Assembly (NCBI GenBank): GCA_022014175.1
Contig: JAKLLR010000008.1
Location: forward strand, 1 to 41,330
Direction of reading: 5' to 3'
Length of the DNA: 41,330 bases
Origin: Gammaproteobacteria bacterium
GTDB taxonomy: Bacteria > Pseudomonadota > Gammaproteobacteria > Immundisolibacterales > JAKLLR01
The notes beneath the pieces were generated by a model. It ran no database searches and was not told the origin of the DNA. It was given only the letters and a program-made list of their open reading frames with translations. Every line of letters starts with the position of its first letter. Position 1 is the first letter of the stretch. The position numbers and the translations under genes were made by a program. Below, piece by piece: positions 33,307 through 41,224 of the stretch.

Positions 33307-34235
33307 GATTCGGCCACATCGGATCGAATCCGGGGATCGACCAGGCCATAAACCAGATCCGTCAGGGTATTGACCCCTACGTACGCCACGCTGATCAGCA
33401 GCACGCAGCCCTGGACCACTGCGTAATCCCGCTTCTGAATCGCCGAAACCGTGAGTTCTCCGAGCCCGGGCCAGGAGAAGATCATCTCGGTGATCACCGC
33501 GCCACTCAGCAGTGCGCCGAGCTGCAGTCCCAAGACAGTGATCACCGGCAATAGCGCATTGGGCAGCGCGTGGCGCAGCACCGCAGCGGTCGGACCCAAC
33601 CCCTTGGCCCGGGCGGTACGGATAAAATCCGCCCCCAGCACCTCCAGCAGACTGGCCCGCACCATGCGGGAGAGTATCGCGGCCAACGCCGTGCCGAGGG
33701 TCAGGGCTGGCAGGACCAGAGCCCCGGGGGCCTGCCAGCCGGAGACCGGTAGCCAACCAAGATACAACGAGAAGAGCAGCACCAGCAGAGGTCCCAGCCA
33801 GAAGTTGGGCATAGAGACTCCGACCAGGCTGAAACCCATCGCCGCGTGATCCACCAGCGTCCCGGGGCGCAGCGCCGCCAGAATGCCCAGGGGAAACGCC
33901 AGCAGCAGCGCGACTCCGAGCCCCGCCAGCGCCAGTAGCAGGGTGGCGGGCGCCCGCTCCAGCAGCAGTTTTGAGACAGACTCGCCAGAGAAGAGGGATC
34001 GGCCGAGATCCAGCCTGGCCAAATCGCCATAATAATCGAGCAGCTGGAGACCCAGAGGTCTGTCCAATCCAGCCGCTTTAGCCATCGCCTGCCGATCCGC
34101 TGAGCTGGCCAGTTCGCCAAGGATCACCTCCACCGGATCACCGGGGATCACCCGGGTCAGCAGAAACACCACCAGACTGACCCCGACCAGAACCAGCACC
34201 CCCGAGGCCAGACGACTGCAGATGAATCGCAGCAC
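33303..34235 (-). CDS. Peptide ABC transporter permease, DppB/OppB type
   Basis: A 310-residue six-helix permease. It starts with GTG at 34235, supported by GGGAGGGG about 6 nt upstream inside the L,D-transpeptidase gene. Typical blocks: VVFLLTRVIPGDPVEVILGE (24-43), GLDRPLGLQLLDYYGDLARL (55-74), VGVSMPNFWLGPLLVLLFS and the coupling loop FIRTARAKGLGPTAAVLRHA. With the DppC-type partner it would move di- or oligopeptides inward. Given nagZ and the L,D-transpeptidase next door, murein peptides are the most attractive substrate, but that is inference. Confidence 0.93.
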   Translation of the reverse strand: MLRFICSRLASGVLVLVGVSLVVFLLTRVIPGDPVEVILGELASSADRQAMAKAAGLDRPLGLQLLDYYGDLARLDLGRSLFSGESVSKLLLERAPATLLLALAGLGVALLLAFPLGILAALRPGTLVDHAAMGFSLVGVSMPNFWLGPLLVLLFSLYLGWLPVSGWQAPGALVLPALTLGTALAAILSRMVRASLLEVLGADFIRTARAKGLGPTAAVLRHALPNALLPVITVLGLQLGALLSGAVITEMIFSWPGLGELTVSAIQKRDYAVVQGCVLLISVAYVGVNTLTDLVYGLVDPRIRSDVAES

Positions 34236-34237
34236 CC

Positions 34238-34720
34238 CTACCCCTCCCGAATCATGACGTCAGTGCCCACCGGCACCCGGTCGAACAGCTCGCAAACCGC
34301 ATCATTGCCCATCCGAATACAGCCGTGGGAGCCGATCACCCCCATCGGCTCACTCTCCGGAGTGCCGTGGATGTAAATATAGCGACGCATACTATCCACC
34401 TGCCCCAACCGGTTGAACCCCGGCTCACTCCCGCAAAGCCAGAGAATCCGGGTCAGAATCCAGTCCCGCCCGGGGAACTGGGCGGCCAGTTCAGGGCTAT
34501 AGATCTCGCCAGTTGGCCGACGCCCCACCAGCACCGAGTTCAAGGGCAACCCGTCACCGATTCGCGCCCGAACACGGTGCAGGCCGCGAGGGGTCTGGCC
34601 GCTGCCACTCTGTTCGCCAGCGCCCAGGCTTGCGGTGGATACAGGGGCCTCAAACAATAGCTCACCCGCCCCCTCCAGCAGCTGCAACTGCTGCTTCGCC
34701 AGGCTGATTTCAATCCGCAT
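34238..34720 (-). CDS. L,D-transpeptidase (YkuD domain) without visible signal peptide
   Basis: A 160-residue YkuD-fold protein. The start is the ATG at 34720, 11 nt inside the upstream lipoprotein gene; MRIEISLAKQQLQLLEGAGE is the usual opening of the domain. The active site is intact: YIYIHGTPES (His118) and GVIGSHGCIRMGNDAV (His132, Cys134). These enzymes normally form or modify 3-3 cross-links or attach lipoproteins to murein in the periplasm. Here the catalytic domain begins at residue 1 with no signal peptide, and the longer frame upstream offers none either. It could act in the cytosol, for example as an L,D-carboxypeptidase on recycled peptides. Confidence 0.92.
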   Translation of the reverse strand: MRIEISLAKQQLQLLEGAGELLFEAPVSTASLGAGEQSGSGQTPRGLHRVRARIGDGLPLNSVLVGRRPTGEIYSPELAAQFPGRDWILTRILWLCGSEPGFNRLGQVDSMRRYIYIHGTPESEPMGVIGSHGCIRMGNDAVCELFDRVPVGTDVMIREG

Positions 34721-36284
34721 CTCTGTTCCGCCGAACGGTCTGTTCAAGGCCATCATAATTGCCGTCTGCCGCCAGAGTGTAGCCCGCAATCTCCTGCCGC
34801 ATCGCCACCACATGGTGCTCGTACCAGAGGGGGATATAGGGCAGCAGGTCATGAGCCCGGCGCTGAACCGCCTGAAATCCGTTCGCCTGGCTTGCCAGGT
34901 CCGGCGCCTGCTCAGCGGATTCGATCAGGGCATCCAGCCGGGCATCCCTCAGCCGCCCCCGATTGGCCCCCGCCGGGGGGATGGAGTCGCTGTGAAAGAC
35001 GTAGCGAAAAATATCCGGGTTCTTCACCCCGACCCAGGCCAGCGAAAAGAGCTGAAACCGGCCCGCTTTGATATCCCCGTAAAAAGTACCCCACTCATAG
35101 GTCTGTAGTTTGAGGTCAATGCCTATCGCCCCCAACTGCTGCTGGATAACTGCGGCTATGCGCAGCCGCAACGGCACGTTGGAGAGTTTGTAACTCAACT
35201 CCAGTGGTTTCCCGCCGGGATTGATCTCCGCAACCAGTTGCCGCGCCAGCTCTGGATCATAGTCGTAGGCCGGCAGATTTTTGGGCGAGGCCCAGTGTCT
35301 CGGCGGTAGCAGCCCCTCTGCAGGTCGGGCCCGGCCATGCCAGAGGTAGTCAATAATCGTCTGCCGATCTATCCCGTGGGCGATCGCCCGGCGCAATTTC
35401 AGATTCCCGGTCAGGGGGTCGGCCAGACTCAGCCCCAGATAAGAGAAATTACTACCCGGTTTGTCCACCACGTCGATCTCTGCACGGGCGTCGAGCATAT
35501 CCACCAACTCCGGTGGCAGATCGTTCTGAAGCAGATCCAGCTCCCGGTTCAGCAGTTTAACCACCCGCACCGTCGGATCCTGGACCGTGATAAAACTGAA
35601 TGTCTGCCCATCCGCCCGTCGCTTTATCTGCAGCACCCCGGGCTCCGGCCAGGCCGAGAACTCAAAAGGCCCGCTGCCGATGGGCGACTGGTTGAACGGC
35701 TGCGCCGCTGCTATCGCCGCAGCCGGCAGAATGCCAATGGTCAGTCGGCCTGGAAACAGAGGATCATTGCGGGAGAGATAAAAATCGAGGTGATTCTCGT
35801 CAATCACTTCGATCTCCCTGATCATATCCAGGCCACCTCGGTGAGGTGATCCGCTATCCACCTGTAGCAGTGAGTTGTAGGTGGCCGCAACATCCGCTGC
35901 CGTGAGCCTTGACCCGTCAGAGAATAGACGGCCCGCCTCGTTCAACTCGAAACGGTAACGACGTGCGTCAAGCTGCTGCCACTGGGCGATGCCGGCAACC
36001 GGGCTAAAGTCCGGCCCAAATTCAACTAATTGCCGATAGAGCAGCCGGTTGATCCGAGCTGATGCGGCATCCGTGGCGAACCGGGGATCCAGGGTCACCG
36101 GCCCCTGGGCCAGACCAAAGCGGATGTCGTCGGGTTGTGGCTGGCTGCAACCTGAGATTAACAGAATCACAGACAGCAGGACCCATAACCGCAGCAGGGA
36201 CGCCCCTCCACTACCCCATCTTCGCTTCGTGGTTATTCCGCTCAAATTTCCTGGTCCACGGTCGATAACATGGGCGTGAGGCAT
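34710..36284 (-). CDS. Peptide-binding lipoprotein (SBP family 5) of ABC transporter
   Basis: Periplasmic extracytoplasmic solute-binding protein, family 5 (DppA/OppA/MppA class), 524 residues as drawn. The signal ends in lipobox LISGC (42-46), so Cys46 is lipidated, unusual for Gram-negative family-5 proteins but not rare. Blocks: GPVTLDPRFATDAASARINR, RRYRFELNEAGRLFSDGSRL, TAADVAATYNSLL, RRAIAHGIDRQTIIDYLWHG. The ATG at 36284 lacks a ribosome site. A TTG at 36245 (residue 14) has AGGA just upstream and would give a more normal 31-residue signal. Heads the 12-gene minus-strand run. Confidence 0.92.
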   Translation of the reverse strand: MPHAHVIDRGPGNLSGITTKRRWGSGGASLLRLWVLLSVILLISGCSQPQPDDIRFGLAQGPVTLDPRFATDAASARINRLLYRQLVEFGPDFSPVAGIAQWQQLDARRYRFELNEAGRLFSDGSRLTAADVAATYNSLLQVDSGSPHRGGLDMIREIEVIDENHLDFYLSRNDPLFPGRLTIGILPAAAIAAAQPFNQSPIGSGPFEFSAWPEPGVLQIKRRADGQTFSFITVQDPTVRVVKLLNRELDLLQNDLPPELVDMLDARAEIDVVDKPGSNFSYLGLSLADPLTGNLKLRRAIAHGIDRQTIIDYLWHGRARPAEGLLPPRHWASPKNLPAYDYDPELARQLVAEINPGGKPLELSYKLSNVPLRLRIAAVIQQQLGAIGIDLKLQTYEWGTFYGDIKAGRFQLFSLAWVGVKNPDIFRYVFHSDSIPPAGANRGRLRDARLDALIESAEQAPDLASQANGFQAVQRRAHDLLPYIPLWYEHHVVAMRQEIAGYTLAADGNYDGLEQTVRRNRDAD

Positions 36285-36389
36285 TTAAGCATTAAGCATC
36301 AAACCACCTGAAATCTTCCCCGATTCTAGCCGGTTTCCTCCTCACCATCCCGTTTTGACCGTCGCCGCCACCTTTAACGTAATGAGCAC

Positions 36390-36405
36390 GTCGTCCCGTG
36401 ACGAC
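36390..36405. repeat. Short hairpin in the 289-nt gap upstream of the peptide-binding gene
   Basis: GTCGTC (36390-36395), loop CCGT and GACGAC (36400-36405) form a perfect 6-bp stem. An A-tract (about 36408-36412) follows on the plus strand. The gap 36285-36573 otherwise shows no gene. A terminator for the kinase gene would need a U-tract on the minus strand after the stem, which is absent, so an operator or incidental hairpin is equally likely. Confidence 0.3.
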
Positions 36406-36573
36406 ACAAAAATCTGTCTGACTATTGCTGAATCTGTCGCCAGCAACCCTTGACCCGACCAGAACGGCCAGGGGACGGATGAACGGACCCTCAGTTTAAC
36501 CTCCAGTCAGTTGGTCGGCTGCCCCTGGGAAATGGCTAGCGCAGTTCTGCCCCGGTGATCTACAACCGTTTTA

Positions 36574-38019
36574 TCAGGCAGCTGTCACCGGATTAAGCAC
36601 CGTATAGAGCCCCTCCTGCAACACACCGAGATGCTCTGGGTTGCTCTGAGCCAGGGTAAACAGGGGTGCAGAGATTTCAAAACCCTCTTCGACCGAACGC
36701 AAGAGCTCCCAGTACCGGGCTAAGCTCTGCTCCGACGAACCCTCGGTATTGCATACGCCGATCGCCAGCGGCAATCGCGGAGCAATCCCCCACAACTCCC
36801 GCATCATCTGACGCAGCTCTCCAATCGGGTCGGTCTGCGCATCATTGATCAACAAAAGCGCACCCGAGGCAGCGACGGACAGGGCCGGCCAGACAACCCT
36901 GAAGTTCGGTGCGGGCGGGAGCCGAAACAGGTGCCAGCGTTCATCCCTGACCCGAGTCGAAGCCAGGCCTAAGGGGCCGTGTTTACCGACCCCGCCGAGA
37001 ATCGCGCCACCAGATAAATTCGCAAGGGTTTTCTGCAGATCCAGGTCTCGGGAGCCGGCTAACAGAATCTTTTTGCTTCGGGCCGGAATCTGGTCCGGCT
37101 GCCCGCTCTCACCCCCAATCTGATGGGTCAGAAAATTTACAATCTGACCCACGCTACGCGGGCGTCGCCTCCAGTCCAGCCGCAACATCCAGTCCAGAAC
37201 TTCCAGCAGCGTATCGCTGTAGCGGCCTTCGCCACGGATCACCGCACTCTGGTACGGATCCTGACCGGTCTCTTTCAATCTGTTATAGCGTGTCCGGCTG
37301 TTGCCTGGCGGCTCGCCAAAGATGCAGCGATAAAACGTGGCACCCAGGGAGTAAAAATCGGACCAGGGGCCCTCAATACCACCGCGACTGGCCTGTTCCG
37401 GCGGCGAATAGTTCGGAGTAAAAATCAGCTTCTTCTCATGCCCTTCAACCCCGATATCCAGACGGGCCGCACCAAAATCAATCAGCACCGGCTGACGGCC
37501 ATCACGCATATAGACGTTGCCCGGCTTAATATCCCGGTGAAGATATTTTTTGGAATGAACCTCCTCCAGCCCCGCCAGCACGGCATCAAGCAGATCCCGC
37601 ACCCGGCCTTCGTCGGTTAGCGGCCCCTCCCCCTGGATGATTTCCCCCAGAGTGCACCCCTCCTCATAATCCATCACCATATAACCGGTGTTGTTGAGGC
37701 TGAAAAAACGGTTCACCCGCACGATGTTGGCGTGTTTGAACTGCGCCAGAACCTGGGCTTCGGTCAAAAACCGATCGAGCCCCCAACGGTAAAACTCCGC
37801 CCGCTTCGGCTCGCTGACGGTCACGCCGCCATCGTCCCTGCGGCTGGCACTTTTTGCCGGGAAAAATTCCTTGATCGCGACCTTGCGGTTCAGCTGGTTG
37901 TCATGGGCCTGGTAGGTGACGCCGAACGCCCCCTTGCCCAGGACGCTGTCGATGCTGTATTCGGCCAGACGATACCCCTGTGGCAGCGTCTTGATGTTAT
38001 CTGTAGAGGATTCCGACAT
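36574..38019 (-). CDS. Ser/Thr protein kinase fused to a degenerate small-GTPase-like domain
   Basis: A 481-residue Hanks-type kinase. Kinase domain about 20-300: glycine loop LGKGAFGVTY (27-36), Lys50 in VAIKEFFP, catalytic HRDIKPGN (161-168), DFG 181-183 and SPPEQ (205-209), all intact. The rest (about 316-475) follows the order of a COG2229/MglA-like GTPase: KKILLAGSRDLDLQKTLANL at the G1 position, LFRLPPAPNFRVVW where relatives have a PGQERF-type G3, ASGALLLINDAQTDPIGELR, and AIGVCNTEG at G4. The Walker A glycines and Lys-Thr are lost, so nucleotide binding is probably absent. No membrane helix. 8 nt after the 365-residue gene. Confidence 0.93.
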   Translation of the reverse strand: MSESSTDNIKTLPQGYRLAEYSIDSVLGKGAFGVTYQAHDNQLNRKVAIKEFFPAKSASRRDDGGVTVSEPKRAEFYRWGLDRFLTEAQVLAQFKHANIVRVNRFFSLNNTGYMVMDYEEGCTLGEIIQGEGPLTDEGRVRDLLDAVLAGLEEVHSKKYLHRDIKPGNVYMRDGRQPVLIDFGAARLDIGVEGHEKKLIFTPNYSPPEQASRGGIEGPWSDFYSLGATFYRCIFGEPPGNSRTRYNRLKETGQDPYQSAVIRGEGRYSDTLLEVLDWMLRLDWRRRPRSVGQIVNFLTHQIGGESGQPDQIPARSKKILLAGSRDLDLQKTLANLSGGAILGGVGKHGPLGLASTRVRDERWHLFRLPPAPNFRVVWPALSVAASGALLLINDAQTDPIGELRQMMRELWGIAPRLPLAIGVCNTEGSSEQSLARYWELLRSVEEGFEISAPLFTLAQSNPEHLGVLQEGLYTVLNPVTAA

Positions 38020-38027
38020 AACTCAAC

Positions 38028-39125
38028 CTACGGCTTATCCCGACCCAGACGGCTGGCGAGACGCCCGAAGAAACCACGCCGGGAGCTGTCCACCACCATC
38101 GCCTCCCCGGCGATCAGATAATCCTCATCACGGTGAGCGCGATGCGCCAGTCCCGCTGCGTGCGCCGCACTGTACAGGCTATAGATCGCAGGCGCGGAAA
38201 GATCCAGCAGCGCCGCAGTTTCCGTAAAAAGCATCGGCTGTTCCACCCAGAGATGAGCAATGCGCATATCGTTAGGCAGCCTCAACAGCTCTGTAAAATT
38301 CGGCCACCGCGATAAAACCACGCGAAGATCGATTTCTGTACCAGCAGGCAACCGGCCTGCAGAATGCCAGGCATGGGTCTTCCAGAGAATCGCTGTCAGT
38401 GACTGATTACTGAAGCCCTTTTCCTGCATATCCGCTTCCAGCAGCACCACCTCCTGCAGCCGGGCTAATCTCACGGTAGCCTCCAGCCCCTCATCTTCAC
38501 TCAGCTGCTTTAGCTCATGTTCAGCCACCGTTAAACCCACGCTCCTGGAGTCCGGCTGATAGAGCAGATAACGCCCGGAGCCAAAATCAACCAGATAGGC
38601 AGCGCCACTGGTATCGGCCTGCTCCACCGCCCTGGCAATCAGGCCGGTCAGCCCTTGGGCGGGATCATAATAGAGGCCCCGCTCCGGTTTCAGAGGCTGC
38701 CGAGCGGTCGAGCTTGACTCTTGAGCCCCCAAATCATAGTCGCTAAAGGTCACCTCAGAATTGGTCTGATCAGCGACTGCGGTCAGTTCCCAGTAGAGCT
38801 TTTGGGCCGATTGGATCGCCTGCAACAGGCGCTTGCCCTGTATCGGCTTGGGAACGTAAAAGCTCTCTTCAATTCCGGGATTTTCGTGAGCAAGCACGAC
38901 CACCGGTGCGGAACCCCCAGCGCGGGCAGAAAAATCTTCGTAAGAGAGCGATGCGTTGCCACTGATATTGACCAGCAGAACCTCCGCCCTGGGCGGCTCG
39001 ACAACGAGGCAACTATCATTGGAAATAGTGGCAAGAAAACGGGTTAACCTCGCCCGGGCGCGGTCATCGACCCCCTCCAGGGCAACCCTGAGCGGCTGAG
39101 CCGCACTCTCTTCACCAAACGTCAA
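38028..39125 (-). CDS. Uncharacterised protein with pseudo-receiver-like N-terminus
   Basis: A 365-residue soluble protein that I do not recognise. Residues about 11-112 have the strand order of a response-regulator receiver: LRVALEGV (12-19), AEVLLVNISG (47-56), APVVVLAHE (73-81) and FYVPKPIQGKRLLQAI (89-104), where Lys93-Pro94 matches the conserved KP. The phosphorylatable Asp appears to be Asn53 or Val52, so it should not be phosphorylated normally. A middle domain (about 148-275) and a helical, possibly winged-helix end (about 278-345) follow, then a basic tail. The start is TTG at 39125 with GGGG 7 nt upstream. It precedes the kinase gene by 8 nt, suggesting a functional pair. Confidence 0.82.
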   Translation of the reverse strand: MTFGEESAAQPLRVALEGVDDRARARLTRFLATISNDSCLVVEPPRAEVLLVNISGNASLSYEDFSARAGGSAPVVVLAHENPGIEESFYVPKPIQGKRLLQAIQSAQKLYWELTAVADQTNSEVTFSDYDLGAQESSSTARQPLKPERGLYYDPAQGLTGLIARAVEQADTSGAAYLVDFGSGRYLLYQPDSRSVGLTVAEHELKQLSEDEGLEATVRLARLQEVVLLEADMQEKGFSNQSLTAILWKTHAWHSAGRLPAGTEIDLRVVLSRWPNFTELLRLPNDMRIAHLWVEQPMLFTETAALLDLSAPAIYSLYSAAHAAGLAHRAHRDEDYLIAGEAMVVDSSRRGFFGRLASRLGRDKP

Positions 39126-39143
39126 CCTGCAACCCCGTTCCGT

Positions 39144-41183
39144 TTAAATCGCTGCGGCCACCCGCATGCCCTGGGCAATCGCGCGTAGCGCGTCCAACCC
39201 GGCGGCCTGGTCTGCTCCGCCGACCAGTGTAACCGCAACACCGGCGCGGGTGAGGGCATCCTCCAGCTCCCGCTGGGGCTCTTGCCCGACACAAATCACC
39301 ACGGTATCCACCTCAAGCAAGCGGGGCTCACCGTCAACCGTGATGTGCAGTCCATCGTCATCTATTTTTTGGTATACCACACGCCCAAGCATCTCCACCC
39401 CACGGCGGCGCAACTCGGTACGGTGTATCCAGCCGGTAGAGACACCCAGACGTCCACCCGGCTTACCCGGCGAACGCTGCAACAGGGTGATTTCCCGGCT
39501 CTTCGCAGGTTTCGGCAGGACCGCGGCCAAACCACCTCTGTTGTGGTAGGCGCTATCTACCGCCCACTCCCGCAGAAAATCGGCGGCCTCAGCGGTATGG
39601 CCGGCCGGGTTACCCAGCAGATACTCCGCCACATCGAAACCAATGCCGCCAGCACCCATAATCGCCACCCGCGCCCCCGCCTGCCTCTGACCTGTCAGCA
39701 GTTCGGTATAGCTCATCACGCTCGGGTGATCACTGCCCGGCACGTTAACCGCCCGAGGCACCACGCCGGTGGCCAGAAGAACCCGATCAAACTGCTGCCC
39801 GATCAACTCATCGGCAGATACCCGAACGCCTGTCCTGACGTCAACCTTATGCAGCTGGAGTTGACGCCGGTAGTATCTCAGGGTTTCGTCAAATTCGCTC
39901 TTGCCGGGAACAATTCGCGCCATGTTGAGCTGCCCGCCAATCTTATCCGCAGCTTCAAACAGAGTGACCTGGTGTCCAAGCTTGGCGGCCTGGACAGCCG
40001 CCGCCAAACCCGCCGGCCCTGCACCAATAACCGCGACCCGCTGCGGGCGGGTGGTGCGCTGCGGTTCCGGTTCGGTTTCGTGACAGGCCCTGGGATTAAC
40101 CAGACAGGTGGCGACCCGGTCGGAGAAAATGAAATCAAGACAGGCCTGATTACAGGCGATGCAAGTGTTGATCTCGTCCGCCCGACCTGATTTTGCCTTG
40201 TTGGCGAACTCTGGATCCGCCAGCATCGGCCGGGCCATGGAGACCAGATCGCAACTGCCATCCGCCACCAGCTGCTCCGCCAGCTCCGGCGTATTGATGC
40301 GATTACTGGCCACCACCGGAATGGCCACCTCCCTCTTCAACTTCTCTGCGGTCCAGGCAAACGAACCTCTGGGAACCATGTGTGCAATCGTTGGAATCCG
40401 AGCCTCGTGCCAGCCGATACCCGTATTCAGTAGATCGACACCCGCCGCCTCGGTGGCCCTGGCCAGGGCCGCGATTTCATCCCAGCTGCTGCCATCTTCA
40501 AGCAGGTCGAGCACGGAAATCCGGTACATAATGACAAAGTCCTTACCCACCCGTTGCCGTGTACGGCGAAGAATTTCCAGGGGAAAACGAATCCGGTTTT
40601 CGTAACTACCGCCCCACTCGTCGGTACGGTGATTGGTGTGGGAGACGATGAACTGGTTCACCAGATAGCCCTCCGAACCCATCACTTCGACACCGTCGTA
40701 TCCGGCCTGCTGAGCCAGGGCCGCACACTCCACGTAGTCGCTGATTGTCTGTTCGATCTCGGCGGCGCTCATCTCCCTCGGCAGATAACGATTAATCGGC
40801 GCCTGAATCGGTGAAGGGCCGACTGCATCCGGAAATTTGCGATAACGGCCGGTATGCAGGATCTGCATCAGGATCCGGCTGCCATGTTGATGCACCGCAT
40901 CAACGATCTCACGGTGTCCGGGAATATCATCAGCAGAATCAAATCGCGGCCCGTCCTGCCCCAGACAACCATCATGATTCGGTGAAAAGCCGCCCGTCAC
41001 AATCAGCCCCACGCCCCCTTTGGCGCGCTCACCGTAAAACGCGGCCAGCCGTTCAAAACCGTTGGGCTCCTCCTCCAGCCGGGTGTGCATGGAGCCCATC
41101 ATCAACCGATTTTTCAACCGGAGCGGACCCAGTTTCAACGGGCTAAACAGTCGGGGATAATCTGCGGCGGTCCCTGAATTCAA
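39144..41183 (-). CDS. fadH: 2,4-dienoyl-CoA reductase FadH (NADPH)
   Basis: Iron-sulfur flavoenzyme that reduces 2,4-dienoyl-CoA during unsaturated fatty acid beta-oxidation, 679 residues. An FMN TIM barrel of the Old Yellow Enzyme type (about 10-330) has GSEGYLVNQF (catalytic-type Tyr173) and GIGWHEARIPT (His259). The 4Fe-4S ligands are Cys341, 344, 348 and 360 in CIACNQACLDFIF and the following CLVNP. A FAD/NAD(P) domain follows with VAVIGAGPAGLAAAVQAA. Spacing matches E. coli FadH. The start is TTG at 41183, backed by AAGGAAG 7 nt upstream; no ATG fits. It is 18 nt upstream of the 365-residue gene. Confidence 0.94.
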   Translation of the reverse strand: MNSGTAADYPRLFSPLKLGPLRLKNRLMMGSMHTRLEEEPNGFERLAAFYGERAKGGVGLIVTGGFSPNHDGCLGQDGPRFDSADDIPGHREIVDAVHQHGSRILMQILHTGRYRKFPDAVGPSPIQAPINRYLPREMSAAEIEQTISDYVECAALAQQAGYDGVEVMGSEGYLVNQFIVSHTNHRTDEWGGSYENRIRFPLEILRRTRQRVGKDFVIMYRISVLDLLEDGSSWDEIAALARATEAAGVDLLNTGIGWHEARIPTIAHMVPRGSFAWTAEKLKREVAIPVVASNRINTPELAEQLVADGSCDLVSMARPMLADPEFANKAKSGRADEINTCIACNQACLDFIFSDRVATCLVNPRACHETEPEPQRTTRPQRVAVIGAGPAGLAAAVQAAKLGHQVTLFEAADKIGGQLNMARIVPGKSEFDETLRYYRRQLQLHKVDVRTGVRVSADELIGQQFDRVLLATGVVPRAVNVPGSDHPSVMSYTELLTGQRQAGARVAIMGAGGIGFDVAEYLLGNPAGHTAEAADFLREWAVDSAYHNRGGLAAVLPKPAKSREITLLQRSPGKPGGRLGVSTGWIHRTELRRRGVEMLGRVVYQKIDDDGLHITVDGEPRLLEVDTVVICVGQEPQRELEDALTRAGVAVTLVGGADQAAGLDALRAIAQGMRVAAAI

Positions 41184-41224
41184 TTAATGACTTCCTTTAT
41201 ATAATTTCTTTATCTTATTGTTTT

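Noticed and set aside
33307..33756. 150-residue N-terminal extension of the DppC-type permease
   Set aside because: It overlaps the DppB-type permease gene on the same strand in another frame and is Arg/Gly/Pro-rich; the permease starts at the ATG overlapping the DppB stop.
36285..36573. Possible small RNA or tRNA in the 289-nt gap
   Set aside because: No cloverleaf, no convincing promoter-terminator pair; only a 6-bp hairpin stands out.
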